From Pararhizobium sp. YC-54 (GTDB lineage: Bacteria; Pseudomonadota; Alphaproteobacteria; Rhizobiales; Rhizobiaceae): DNA of 64,000 nt. Both the position numbers and the translations under genes were made by a program. Of this stretch, positions 9,045 to 20,919 are shown one piece after another (within the stretch, counting starts at the first letter, position 1; every line of letters begins with the position of its first letter). A model generated the notes under the pieces. The model was not told the DNA's origin. It saw only the letters and a program-made list of their open reading frames with translations, and did no database searches. The DNA is taken from the NCBI RefSeq assembly GCF_025847205.1, contig NZ_JAOYTH010000003.1, positions 1-64,000 on the forward strand, read 5' to 3'.

Positions 9045-9351
9045 GGGTAGTCTCCCGTTGCTGGCGCAGCCCGGATGCCAAGCAACCTTGGACATCGCCG
9101 CATGCGCAAATCCATCGTCCCGGAAGGTATCGCGGCAATACGCAATGCCTCACCCGAGGGTTCAACCTCTGTTCCCAAAGCGGCGCGCCGGTTATCCGGT
9201 CTATGTCTCGCTTCGTCAGGCAGTATTATTTATAAAAAAAATACGTCAATACGAAATCGTAACAGCTGCGAAAATTTAACAAACACCCTTGCAGACCTTT
9301 TGTAGAAGATGCAGCATGAGCGTTACTTTATGGAATTCAAAGGTGCGACCG
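9045..9351. promoter_or_regulatory. Divergent control region with candidate GntR operator
   Basis: This 307-bp gene-free stretch separates the transporter operon from the regulator gene. It contains an AT-rich segment (about 9227-9245) and a 12-bp inverted repeat TACGA-AA-TCGTA (9250-9261), with another TACG half-site at 9242-9245. The placement and symmetry suit an operator for the adjacent GntR-type regulator. This is inference from position, and no regulator footprint is known to me. Confidence 0.5.
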
Positions 9352-10281
9352 ATGGAAACAGAGGCGAAAAAAGTAAATCATCGCCATGTCGAACTGGCGC
9401 AAAAAATACTCGACATCGCCACAGAACGCGGCATGAGTCGCGGCGAACGGCTGCCGGAACAGGCGCTTGCCTCCCGCTGCAACGTCTCACGCACCCCGAT
9501 CCGCAAGGCACTGCAGTTCCTGGCCGAAAAATCGATCGTCACGGCAGAGGTCGAAGGCGGTTATCTGCTTGCCATCGATCCCGCCTCGTTCCCCGGTCTG
9601 GAGGATAGCGCGCAGCCGGCCGAGGAAACCGAGCTTTACAACGCCATCCTGCGCGACGTCTCCGCCGGACGCATCAGCGATTCACAGACCGTCGCCAGCC
9701 TGCAGCGCCGCTATGATGCCTCCCGCAACGCGGTGCAAAATGCGCTGACGAGACTGGCCGAGGACAATCTGGCGGAACGCGCTGCCGGTCAGCAATGGCT
9801 GGTCAAGCAGTTTGCCATCAGCGGCGATGCCGTTGCCAAGAGTTTCGAATACCGCCTGTCCTGTGAGCCGCTCGCCTTGACCATGCCCGGCTTCCGCCGG
9901 GACGCCGCGGCGATCACCTCGCTCAGACAATCGATGGAAATCCTGCGCTCGATGACGGAGAGCGGTTTCGACCAGAAACTGTTCGAACGGACCGATTTCG
10001 ACTTCCACATGCTGATCGCCCGAAGCTGCGGCAATCCCTTCATGTCGGAAGCGCTGTTGAGCCATCACCGCCGCCGCCGCTCCAGCCAGCCGCCGGTGCA
10101 TGTCAACGCCTTCCGGCTGATGCAGTCCAACATGGAGCATATCCAGATGCTGGAACAGATCGAGCGCGGCCAGCTTGAGCTTGCGGCCGACTTGATGCGC
10201 GTGCATATCCAGCTTTCCCATTCGCAGCGGCCACGCTTGGCCGGGCGCGGCGTTCCGCCCGTCTTCAAAATCGTGGGATAG
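9352..10281 (+). CDS. GntR-family regulator with two winged-helix segments and FCD-like domain
   Basis: From ATG 9352 (AAAGGTG upstream; 9316 is an alternative) the protein is 309 residues. Residues about 12-75 form a GntR winged helix (RGERLPEQALASRCNVSRTP-IRKAL). A second, similar helix-turn-helix region follows at about 93-148 (YNAILRDVSAGRISDSQTVA, then YDASRNAVQNALTRL). The remainder is helical and resembles the FCD effector domain (FERTDFDFHMLIARSCGNPF). GntR/FCD proteins normally carry one winged helix. It probably controls both arms of the divergent cluster in response to the substrate or an intermediate. Confidence 0.82.
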   Translation: METEAKKVNHRHVELAQKILDIATERGMSRGERLPEQALASRCNVSRTPIRKALQFLAEKSIVTAEVEGGYLLAIDPASFPGLEDSAQPAEETELYNAILRDVSAGRISDSQTVASLQRRYDASRNAVQNALTRLAEDNLAERAAGQQWLVKQFAISGDAVAKSFEYRLSCEPLALTMPGFRRDAAAITSLRQSMEILRSMTESGFDQKLFERTDFDFHMLIARSCGNPFMSEALLSHHRRRRSSQPPVHVNAFRLMQSNMEHIQMLEQIERGQLELAADLMRVHIQLSHSQRPRLAGRGVPPVFKIVG

Positions 10282-10296
10282 ATATTTGGTGCACGC

Positions 10297-11562
10297 ATGA
10301 GCCAGCCCAAGGTGATCGCCTTTTTCCCGGAAGCCAGTTACGGCGCCGCGCTGAACTGTGTCGGCATCGCCCAGGAACTGCGCCGGCTGGGCGCGCGGCC
10401 GGTCTTCATCTGCCATCCCGGCTTTCGCGGCGTCTTCAGCGAATATGGGTTTCCGGAGTATCAGCTGCAGCCGGCAGGTGCTGAAAACCAGACCGACTGG
10501 ACCGACTTCATCAACCGGCATCAGGACGCCTTCCGGCAAACACCGCTGGAGCAGGTGAAAAGCTATGTCGCCCCGACCTGGGAGGCGATCGTCGACACGG
10601 CGATCGCAGCCGAAGAGCCGCTTCGCCAACTGCTGGCCCAGTTGAAACCCGCAGCCATCGTGCTTGACAACGTCGTGATGTTTCCGGCCATTGCCAATGC
10701 CGGCGTCCCTTGGGTCCGGGTCGTCTCCTGCGCCGAGACGGAACTGCCCGATCCGCTGGTTCCGCCCTATCTGTCCGGCTGCGGTGGTAAGCCTGAAGCG
10801 GATTGGGCGGCGTTTTCGCGCGCCTATGCCAAGGCCGTCGCGCCAGCCCAGAAACGCATGAACGCTTTTCTGACGGAGTGCGGTCTCAATCCGTTGCCAC
10901 CAAGCGAATTCCTCGAAAACTCGCGCTATCTCAATCTGCTTCTCTCTCCTGACGCCGTGCGCTTCGAGCGCGAAAATCCGCTCGATCCGCAAAAATTCGT
11001 CTATCTCGACGGCTGCGTCCGGCAGGAGGCTCCCTATACGCTGCCGCATTTCGCGTCGCATCAGGATGCACCGCTGGTGCTGGCCAGTTTCGGCAGCCTC
11101 GGCGCCATGGACGTATCGATGATCAAGCGAATGATTAGCGTCTTCGAAACCCTGCCTTGTCGCTTCATCGTCAATGTCGGGCCGTGGCGCGACGAGTACA
11201 GCCGCATCCCTGACAACGTCTTCCTCGAAAGCTGGTTTCCGCAGCCTTCCGTCGTCGAGCAATCGAGCCTGTTCATCCATCACGGCGGCAACAACAGCTT
11301 CTGCGAGGCACTGTATTTCGGCGTGCCGTCGCTGGTCATGCCGTTCTGCTGGGATGGCCATGACAATGCCCGCCGTGCTGAAGATGTCGGCGTCGGCAAA
11401 AGGATCGACCGCTACCGCTGGACAGACGGCGAACTGGCAGCGGCGATCACCGGCCTGCTCGACAATTCCAGCCTGAGCGATACACTTACAGCCAATTCCA
11501 TGACGATGAAAAAGGCTGCCGGCGTGACCGTGGCCGCCAAGGCGATACTTGATCTGATTTAA
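10297..11562 (+). CDS. GT1/UGT-like glycosyltransferase, second paralogue
   Basis: The 421-residue protein is a paralogue of that at 3767. It starts MSQPKVIAFFPEASYGAALN, has HHGGNNS at residues 328-334 and the donor-site segment PFCWDGHDNARR. It begins 15 bp after the regulator stop, so it is co-transcribed with it, and it lies just upstream of an aldehyde dehydrogenase. Two distinct copies in opposite arms suggest two glycosylation steps or alternative acceptors, but reaction and acceptor are unknown. No membrane segment is seen, so it should be cytoplasmic. Confidence 0.82.
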   Translation: MSQPKVIAFFPEASYGAALNCVGIAQELRRLGARPVFICHPGFRGVFSEYGFPEYQLQPAGAENQTDWTDFINRHQDAFRQTPLEQVKSYVAPTWEAIVDTAIAAEEPLRQLLAQLKPAAIVLDNVVMFPAIANAGVPWVRVVSCAETELPDPLVPPYLSGCGGKPEADWAAFSRAYAKAVAPAQKRMNAFLTECGLNPLPPSEFLENSRYLNLLLSPDAVRFERENPLDPQKFVYLDGCVRQEAPYTLPHFASHQDAPLVLASFGSLGAMDVSMIKRMISVFETLPCRFIVNVGPWRDEYSRIPDNVFLESWFPQPSVVEQSSLFIHHGGNNSFCEALYFGVPSLVMPFCWDGHDNARRAEDVGVGKRIDRYRWTDGELAAAITGLLDNSSLSDTLTANSMTMKKAAGVTVAAKAILDLI

Positions 11563-11577
11563 AGAAGGACGGCGACA

Positions 11578-13056
11578 ATGCAGGACAGGCTTTATATCGA
11601 CGGTGCGTGGGTAAGGCCTGAAAAGGGCGGCACGCTGGATGTCATTGATCCCGCCACCGAGGAAATCATCCACAAGGCGCCCGCCGGCACCAGCGGCGAT
11701 ATCGACAAGGCCGTCAAGGCCGCCCGTTATGCCTTCGATTCCGGTCCCTGGCCGCATTTCACGGGGGCCGAGCGCGCCGTCTATCTGCGCGCCATCGCCG
11801 CCAAAGTCACAGAGAAGCGGGAATTCCTTGCCAAGCTCGAAGTCTCAGACAACGGCAAGCCGCTGCCGGAAGCATTGTGGGACGTTGACGACGCCGCTGG
11901 GTGCTTCAGCTACTATGCCGGCCTGGCGGAAGAACTCGACCAATATCCGGAAGAAACAATCCCGCTCAGCGAACCACGCTTCTCCTCGCGGGTGGTGCGC
12001 GAACCGCTCGGTGTCGTCGGTGCGATCACGCCGTGGAACTATCCGTTGCTGATGGTCTCCTGGAAAGTCGCGCCAGCCCTCGCCGCCGGCTGCACCATGG
12101 TGCTCAAGCCTTCGGAGCTGACGCCGCTGACCGCCCTTGAACTCGGCGTTATCGCGCAGGAGGTCGATCTTCCCGCCGGCGTTCTCAATATCGTCACCGG
12201 CACCGGACTGCAGGCCGGCGAGCCGCTGACCGAACATCCACTGGTCGACAAGCTGGCCTTCACCGGCTCGGTCCCGACCGGCCGCAAGGTGATGATGGCC
12301 GGCGCGCAGGACATCAAGACCGTCAGCCTCGAGCTTGGCGGCAAATCACCTTTCGTCATCTTCGCCGATAGCGATATCGAAAAGGCCGTCGAATGGATCA
12401 TGTTCGGCATATTCTGGAACCAGGGCCAGGTGTGTTCGGCAACCTCGCGCGTGCTGGTCGAGGCGGGTATCTATGACGCCGTCGTTTCGCGGCTTTGCGA
12501 GGAAGCAGCCAAGATCCGGATCGGCAACGGCATGGACGATGGCACACTGCTCGGGCCGATCGTCTCGAAGGGCCAGTACGACAAGATCGTCTCCGCCATC
12601 GACCGGGCCCGCATCGACGGTGCCACGGTCGCTTACGGCGGCAGCCGCCCGGCCGGCCTCAACAGCGGATACTTTCTGGAACCGACTGTGCTGACCGAGA
12701 TGAGCGAGGACAGTTACGTCTGGAAGGAAGAGATTTTCGGCCCGGTCGTCTGCGTCAAGCCGTTCAAGGATGAGGACGATGCCATCCGCATGGCCAATGA
12801 CAGCCGCTTCGGGCTGGCGGCCGCCGTCATGTCGAAGGACGTGATCCGCGCCGAACGCGTCGCCGAAGCCCTTCGTGCCGGCATCGTCTGGGTCAACTGC
12901 TCGCAGCCGACCTTTGTCGAAGCCCCATGGGGCGGCTACAAACAATCCGGCATCGGCCGGGAACTGGGGCGCTGGGGGCTGTCGAATTACCTGGAAACCA
13001 AGCAGATCACCCGCTTCAACAGCGACGAGCCGTGGGGCTGGTATATCAAGGGTTAA
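11578..13056 (+). CDS. Aldehyde dehydrogenase, betaine-aldehyde/aminoaldehyde type
   Basis: The 492-residue enzyme has general base E252 (ELGGKSPFVIF) and catalytic C286 (GQVCSATSR), with the PWNYP and FTGSVPTGRKV segments common in betaine-aldehyde and gamma-aminobutyraldehyde dehydrogenases. GAAGGA precedes the start at 11578. It follows the second glycosyltransferase by 15 bp. An aminoaldehyde substrate fits the polyamine-type transporter of the other arm, but this is inference. Confidence 0.88.
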   Translation: MQDRLYIDGAWVRPEKGGTLDVIDPATEEIIHKAPAGTSGDIDKAVKAARYAFDSGPWPHFTGAERAVYLRAIAAKVTEKREFLAKLEVSDNGKPLPEALWDVDDAAGCFSYYAGLAEELDQYPEETIPLSEPRFSSRVVREPLGVVGAITPWNYPLLMVSWKVAPALAAGCTMVLKPSELTPLTALELGVIAQEVDLPAGVLNIVTGTGLQAGEPLTEHPLVDKLAFTGSVPTGRKVMMAGAQDIKTVSLELGGKSPFVIFADSDIEKAVEWIMFGIFWNQGQVCSATSRVLVEAGIYDAVVSRLCEEAAKIRIGNGMDDGTLLGPIVSKGQYDKIVSAIDRARIDGATVAYGGSRPAGLNSGYFLEPTVLTEMSEDSYVWKEEIFGPVVCVKPFKDEDDAIRMANDSRFGLAAAVMSKDVIRAERVAEALRAGIVWVNCSQPTFVEAPWGGYKQSGIGRELGRWGLSNYLETKQITRFNSDEPWGWYIKG

Positions 13057-13076
13057 GGTGCACTATTCATCAATGC

Positions 13077-13100
13077 CGGCAGGACCACCGGGTCCTGCCG
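13077..13100 (+). terminator. Hairpin after the aldehyde dehydrogenase
   Basis: A perfect 10-bp stem CGGCAGGACC/GGTCCTGCCG with an ACCG loop lies 20 bp after the stop. There is no clear T-tract, so it may act in both directions between convergent genes. Confidence 0.6.
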
Positions 13101-13148
13101 TTCGCTGAGCAAATTTGGCGCCTACCAGCGATACCCGTGAAAACGGCG

Positions 13149-13637
13149 CTAGTAAGGCGAGACGCACTGACGGCGGCGGCCATAATACGGTTGGTACGTA
13201 TTGTCATAGGCCCGATACGAGCGATATCGCGCATAGCACCAATCGGCGTGCGAACCGCTGCTGCGATAATAACGCTGACCGCCGTAGTATCTCGGCTGCG
13301 CCAACAAGCCGCCAATAATAGCCCCGGCAGCCAGGCCGCCTAGCGCTGCGCCGAAGTTGTCGTCGTAGTCACGGTAGTAGCGTCGGTGGCCGTAGTCACG
13401 ATAATGGCGTCGATGGCTATAGTAGCTACGGTCGCGATAGTGGCGCCTTATATAGCGGCGATTGCCGCCATAGCGGCCGATGCCCCAGGAGCTACGATAC
13501 GATTCGACCTGCTGAACATCCGAAATCTGAAGCTTCGGGCGCTCGATGGAGGGAAATGCCTGTGCCGGCATAACACCTGTAAAGGCGGTGGCCAGCGACA
13601 AACCGATGATTGCGAGCATCTTCATGTGAGTCACCAT
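13149..13637 (-). CDS. BA14K family protein
   Basis: From ATG 13637 (AAAGG upstream) the protein is 162 residues. A signal peptide (MKMLAIIGLSLATAFTGVMP then AQAF) is followed by an Arg/Tyr-rich low-complexity segment, a glycine-rich hydrophobic stretch (AALGGLAAGAIIGGLL) and the C-terminal BA14K signature (DWCYARYRSYRAYDNTYQP with YYGRRRQC). BA14K proteins are secreted or envelope proteins of Rhizobiales, first known as Brucella antigens with lectin-like activity. Convergent with the preceding operon. Confidence 0.85.
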   Translation of the reverse strand: MVTHMKMLAIIGLSLATAFTGVMPAQAFPSIERPKLQISDVQQVESYRSSWGIGRYGGNRRYIRRHYRDRSYYSHRRHYRDYGHRRYYRDYDDNFGAALGGLAAGAIIGGLLAQPRYYGGQRYYRSSGSHADWCYARYRSYRAYDNTYQPYYGRRRQCVSPY

Positions 13638-13753
13638 TTTTGCCTTTCGACCTAAGAAACGCTTCAAGCGATACTTTTGTGCCCAAATTGAATCAAAATA
13701 ACGATCATGTGATCGCGCCGCACGCGATGAGCGCCTTTTCAAGGCAATTTTCT

Positions 13754-13972
13754 TCAGGATCCGCGCTTAAATGTCCATTTGACGGTAAACTCGCCATTGC
13801 GCTTCATCTTGGTTTTGCTGCGCATCCGAACCGGTCCGCCCAGTGCGCTTTCCGCCTCTTCGAAGGCCTGGCGCGCCTCCGCCATCGCCCGGTGATAGAC
13901 GCTGTTGTCACGCTTCGGGCTATCGGCGATTGCCTTGAGAAGGGCGATCGTATCCAGCTTGTCTTCGGCCAT
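13754..13972 (-). CDS. Small conserved-type hypothetical protein
   Basis: A 72-residue charged protein (MAEDKLDTIALLKAIADSPK...) with AAGGAG well placed before the start at 13972. No signal peptide, membrane segment or domain is recognised. The N-terminal half looks helical and the C-terminus is basic (MRSKTKMKRNGEF). It sits alone between BA14K and a repeat region. Likely real by its ribosome site and frame; function unknown. Confidence 0.65.
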   Translation of the reverse strand: MAEDKLDTIALLKAIADSPKRDNSVYHRAMAEARQAFEEAESALGGPVRMRSKTKMKRNGEFTVKWTFKRGS

Positions 13973-14042
13973 GAATGGGCGACGCTCCTTTATCGAGGCT
14001 GCCTATCTACCCAAACAGCACTTCAAGGCAAATCAGCTTCTA

Positions 14043-14088
14043 CTGCATAATCCTTAGATCGGGATCGATTTAAGGAAAAATTATGCAG
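14043..14088. repeat. 46-bp palindromic repeat, copy 1
   Basis: The element has ends CTGCATAA and TTATGCAG and inner arms TCCTTA and TAAGGA around a GATCGGGATCGATT centre. A close copy lies at 50877-50923 between tamA and tamB. The similarity continues a few bases beyond the right end (aaatt-aaagt). Confidence 0.85.
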
Positions 14089-14101
14089 AAAATTTAAAGT
14101 G

Positions 14102-14145
14102 CTACAGCGACCTTTGCGCGTCACGAATGACGCGCGGCGCTGTAG
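14102..14145. repeat. Two-stem rhizobial palindrome downstream of metH
   Basis: Nested inverted repeats: an outer stem CTACAGCG/CGCTGTAG (14102-14109, 14138-14145) and an inner stem GCGCGTCA/TGACGCGC with a CGAA loop. This resembles RIME-like elements widespread in rhizobial genomes. It lies 23 bp beyond the metH stop and may double as its transcript-end structure. Confidence 0.8.
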
Positions 14146-14168
14146 AGATTTGCATTGAAAACCTGCCC

Positions 14169-17942
<3,774 letters not shown>

Positions 17943-17990
17943 GGGAAATCTCCCGTTCTGAAAACGACAATAAATCGAAAATCAGAGATC

Positions 17991-18010
17991 ACATAAAGAT
18001 ATCTTTATGT
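17991..18010. promoter_or_regulatory. Perfect 20-bp palindrome upstream of metH (candidate SahR operator)
   Basis: ACATAAAGATATCTTTATGT is a perfect inverted repeat in the metH promoter region. Methionine-cycle genes of alphaproteobacteria are controlled by the ArsR-family S-adenosylhomocysteine sensor SahR. From memory, its rhizobial sites share an ATAAAGATATCTTTAT-like core. The assignment rests on that recollection and the position. Confidence 0.6.
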
Positions 18011-18044
18011 CAATATATGAGTTTGAAAATGCGGAAAATTCCGC

Positions 18045-18082
18045 AAAAAGAAACCGGCCCGTTTCTGGTGAGGCGGGCCGGT
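18045..18082 (-). terminator. Rho-independent terminator of the epimerase operon
   Basis: The stem ACCGGCCCG/CGGGCCGGT (18053-18061, 18074-18082) is followed on the minus strand by a T-rich tract (complement of 18045-18052), 26 bp after the epimerase stop. Confidence 0.8.
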
Positions 18083-18107
18083 CAACAATGGGTTTTTGGA
18101 GAACGTT

Positions 18108-19268
18108 TCAAAGCCGCTTCAGGCAATCGTCCAATTCATAGATGGCGCAAAGTATATGATAGAAGCTGCTGGCCGGCGCCGGCTCGTCGATGAAGCTGCC
18201 ATCGGCCTTCTGCTTGTCGCGCCAAAGCCCTTTGACCGGCGTATCGAGAAAGCTCATCAATGCGGTTGCAGCACGAACGGCCGACCGCAGGTAACGTTCG
18301 CGCTCTTCGCCCTGCGTCAGCGCCGCGAAACGGATTGCCGCCTTCAGCCACTCCGTCTGCGGCCACAGCCGTGCTGTCGGATCGGCAACCGAAAAATCGT
18401 CAAACAGCGTCATGACGGCCACGTCACGCGGCTGGGCAATGCCATACTGCTCGCCGATCTCGAACAGCCGCCTGGCTTTGACCAACGCATCGGCATTGCC
18501 GCGCCGTTCGCCCCAGCGCAAGAGCAGCCAGGCCCATTCGAACTGGTGGCCGGGCTCGACGATGCGGCCCTTGTCGCCCGGCATCGGTGCCCAATCGTGA
18601 TCGAAGAACTCCCGCAGCGCGCCGGTTTCCCGGTCGATGAAATGCTCCATGCAGAGGAAGGCGATCTCATCGGCAAGATTGGTCCAGGCAACGGTGTCGA
18701 AACCGTCCAGCGCTTCGCTGGCAAGGCACGCCTCGAACAGGTGCATATGCGGGTTGGAGCAGAGCGGCAGGCGCGGTGGATTGTCTTCCTCGAAGCCCAT
18801 CGAAGGATGTTTGCAATGGGCTTCCAGCCTGCCGCGCAACGCATTGCTGCGATCGATCATCTCCTGCCGGCGACCGGGCAGGGCCTGGGCCAGATAGGCA
18901 AAGGACAACAGCGCGAAGGCCTGATTGTAGAGGTCGAAGGACGCATCGATGAGATTGCCGTCGGCATCGGCAAGCGCCCCGTAAAAGCCGCTCGACTGCA
19001 GATAGACCCGATCGAAATAGGCGATGCCCTCGCTGGCAACCGTGCGCCAATCGCCGGACCAGCCGCGGCGTCCGGCCTCAGCAAAACAATAGACCTGGCG
19101 CGGCTGGACGCGCGAACGGCGATTGGCCCGCGTCGGTTGCGCTGCCATGTCGACAGTCTCGACGAAACCGCCGCTCGCTGGGTCAAAGCCCTTTTCCCGC
19201 CACAACGGCAGGGCTGCTTGCAAAAGCCATTCGTTCAGCGTCGCGGAAAACCCGGCAATATCCATCAT
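18108..19268 (-). CDS. AGE family epimerase/isomerase
   Basis: The 386-residue protein is a member of the N-acylglucosamine 2-epimerase family, an (alpha/alpha)6 barrel. Characteristic segments are FDPASGGFVETVD, RSRVQPRQVYCFAEAG, NPHMHLFEA and EPGHQFEWAWLLLRW, the last two with the usual catalytic histidine positions. Family members interconvert GlcNAc/ManNAc, mannose/fructose or their phosphates. It lies 17 bp after UPF0303 and downstream of a ROK kinase, so a sugar isomerase acting on the kinase's sugar (for example mannose to fructose) is reasonable. Exact substrate not determined. Confidence 0.85.
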   Translation of the reverse strand: MMDIAGFSATLNEWLLQAALPLWREKGFDPASGGFVETVDMAAQPTRANRRSRVQPRQVYCFAEAGRRGWSGDWRTVASEGIAYFDRVYLQSSGFYGALADADGNLIDASFDLYNQAFALLSFAYLAQALPGRRQEMIDRSNALRGRLEAHCKHPSMGFEEDNPPRLPLCSNPHMHLFEACLASEALDGFDTVAWTNLADEIAFLCMEHFIDRETGALREFFDHDWAPMPGDKGRIVEPGHQFEWAWLLLRWGERRGNADALVKARRLFEIGEQYGIAQPRDVAVMTLFDDFSVADPTARLWPQTEWLKAAIRFAALTQGEERERYLRSAVRAATALMSFLDTPVKGLWRDKQKADGSFIDEPAPASSFYHILCAIYELDDCLKRL

Positions 19269-19285
19269 CCAATATCCGTTCAGGG

Positions 19286-19780
19286 TCAGTCGGAAAGCTT
19301 GAGCGAGGCGATATCCTTGCCGAGAAGCTGGGCAAGCGCTTCAACGACCATGTTGTGGTCGTCCCGCTGCGGCAAGCCTGAAACGGTCACCGCGCCGATG
19401 CAGCCGGTGCCCTTGACGACAATCGGAAAACTGCCGCCATGTGGCGCGAACTCGGCTTCGGACAAGCCGAATTTCGCCTGGATCGTGGTGTCCTGCTTGG
19501 CGAGCGACAGCCCGAGGGCATAGCTGCTCTTCAGGAAGCGGAAAACGCAATTGCGCTTGCGGCGCACCCAATTGGGATTGTCGGGCGTCGAACCCTCAAG
19601 CGCTGAGTAAAACACCGGCATGGAAAACAGCGTCACGTCAATGACGACGCCGAGCTTGCGCTCCACGGCCATCGCGCGCAAAAGCGCCCCGAGCGCCCAG
19701 CCTGTTGCCAGACTGAAACTATCGAACTGCAGTTCCCTTTCCTGAAGGGCAATCTGCTCCAGATCCGCGTCGATAATCAT
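19286..19780 (-). CDS. UPF0303 family protein
   Basis: The 164-residue cytoplasmic protein matches the UPF0303/YBR137W-like group (LQFDSFSLATGWALG, NPNWVRRKRNCV, HGGSFPI, GTGCIGAVTVSGLPQRDDH). The fold resembles GlcG/HbpS-type domains, and the molecular role is not established. AAAGGGAAAG lies upstream of the start. It is the middle gene between a sugar kinase and a sugar epimerase, suggesting an accessory role in the same carbohydrate pathway. Confidence 0.85.
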   Translation of the reverse strand: MIIDADLEQIALQERELQFDSFSLATGWALGALLRAMAVERKLGVVIDVTLFSMPVFYSALEGSTPDNPNWVRRKRNCVFRFLKSSYALGLSLAKQDTTIQAKFGLSEAEFAPHGGSFPIVVKGTGCIGAVTVSGLPQRDDHNMVVEALAQLLGKDIASLKLSD

Positions 19781-19800
19781 TCGGCTTTCCCTTTATGTTT

Positions 19801-20697
19801 TCAATCTTTCCAGAGCCATGCGGCACCGCGCACGCCGGAGCTGTCACCATGCACCGCCTTGCGGATCGGCGTTTCGAAACTGTCGCCGAAGATATATTTG
19901 ACGATCAGGTCCGGCAATTCATCGTAGATTTCATCGACATTCGACATGCCCCCGCCGAGCACGAAGACATCTGGATCAACGATATTGGTGAGCAAGGCCA
20001 GGCTGCGGGCGAGCCGGTCGAGGAAACGCCCGTAGACGGCGGTGGCAGCCGGTTCGCCATTGCGCTTGTCGGCGATGATGTCGCGGCCGCGCCGGTCGAT
20101 GCCCGTCACCGTGCGATAATCCAGCTCAACGCCGGTGCCGCAGGCATACATGTCGAGACAGCCATGCTTGCCGCACCAGCATTTGTGGCCGGGGTATTCG
20201 TCCCTGGTCATCCAGGGCAGCGGGTAATGGCCGATTTCAGCGGCGATACCCTGATAACCGGCATGGACGTGCTTGCCGATCGCCAGCCCGCCGCCATGGC
20301 CGGTTCCGACGATAACGCCGAAGACCGTATGTGCATCCTTGCCGGCGCCATCGACAGCTTCCGAAATCGCCAGGCAATTCGCATCGTTGGCAAGCCGGAC
20401 GTCCCGGCCAAGGGCTGCCCCGAGGTCGCGTCCAAGCGGCTGGCCGTTGAGAAGCACTGCATTCGAATTGCGCACGATGCCGGTGCGCGGGTTCGGGCTT
20501 CCGGGAATACCGATGCCGATCGTTCCCTTTTCGCCGGCCGTCTGCTCGGCGGCCGCGACAAGCTCCTGCACCGCGCGGATACAGGCATCATAGCCGCTGG
20601 TCGGCGTCGCAATGCGATGCCTTGCCCGTGTCGCGCCATCGCGATCAAGCGCGATGACTTCCATTTTCGTGCCGCCCCAATCAATTCCGATGAACAT
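19801..20697 (-). CDS. ROK family sugar kinase
   Basis: The 298-residue protein has the N-terminal phosphate-binding loop (GIDWGGTKMEV), the catalytic aspartate region (ANDANCLAISEA), the glycine-rich GTGHGGGLAIG motif and the zinc-binding ROK signature (HKCWCGKHGCLD). Length and motifs fit fructokinase/N-acetylglucosamine kinase-type enzymes rather than a ROK repressor, as there is no DNA-binding domain. First gene of the ROK-UPF0303-AGE operon. It would phosphorylate a hexose provided by the epimerase. Confidence 0.88.
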   Translation of the reverse strand: MFIGIDWGGTKMEVIALDRDGATRARHRIATPTSGYDACIRAVQELVAAAEQTAGEKGTIGIGIPGSPNPRTGIVRNSNAVLLNGQPLGRDLGAALGRDVRLANDANCLAISEAVDGAGKDAHTVFGVIVGTGHGGGLAIGKHVHAGYQGIAAEIGHYPLPWMTRDEYPGHKCWCGKHGCLDMYACGTGVELDYRTVTGIDRRGRDIIADKRNGEPAATAVYGRFLDRLARSLALLTNIVDPDVFVLGGGMSNVDEIYDELPDLIVKYIFGDSFETPIRKAVHGDSSGVRGAAWLWKD

Positions 20698-20919
20698 GCT
20701 GGATCAAACTCTGTGGGTCTGGTTGTCGAGGGCGCCACCATAGCGGCCGGGTCTCCTCCCCGTTGCGCCGCATCCTGCTTAACATTGGAAAAGCATCCGG
20801 CGCCAGCCCCGGGCCAACTGTCACGCACATCAGAAAGCCCCGTTCGAGCAAATCCGTCAAAAAGCATACCGGAAAACACTTGGCTTCCGCCCGCTCCTTT
20901 TGTAAGGGTTCTTCCGGCT

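Noticed and set aside
9682..11757. A 691-codon open frame on the minus strand opposite the regulator and glycosyltransferase
   Set aside because: Shadow of GC-rich coding DNA; no ribosome site or recognisable motif.
17943..18030. A SAM or cobalamin riboswitch upstream of metH
   Set aside because: The 5' region is short and AT-rich with no riboswitch-like conserved helices; a protein operator fits better.
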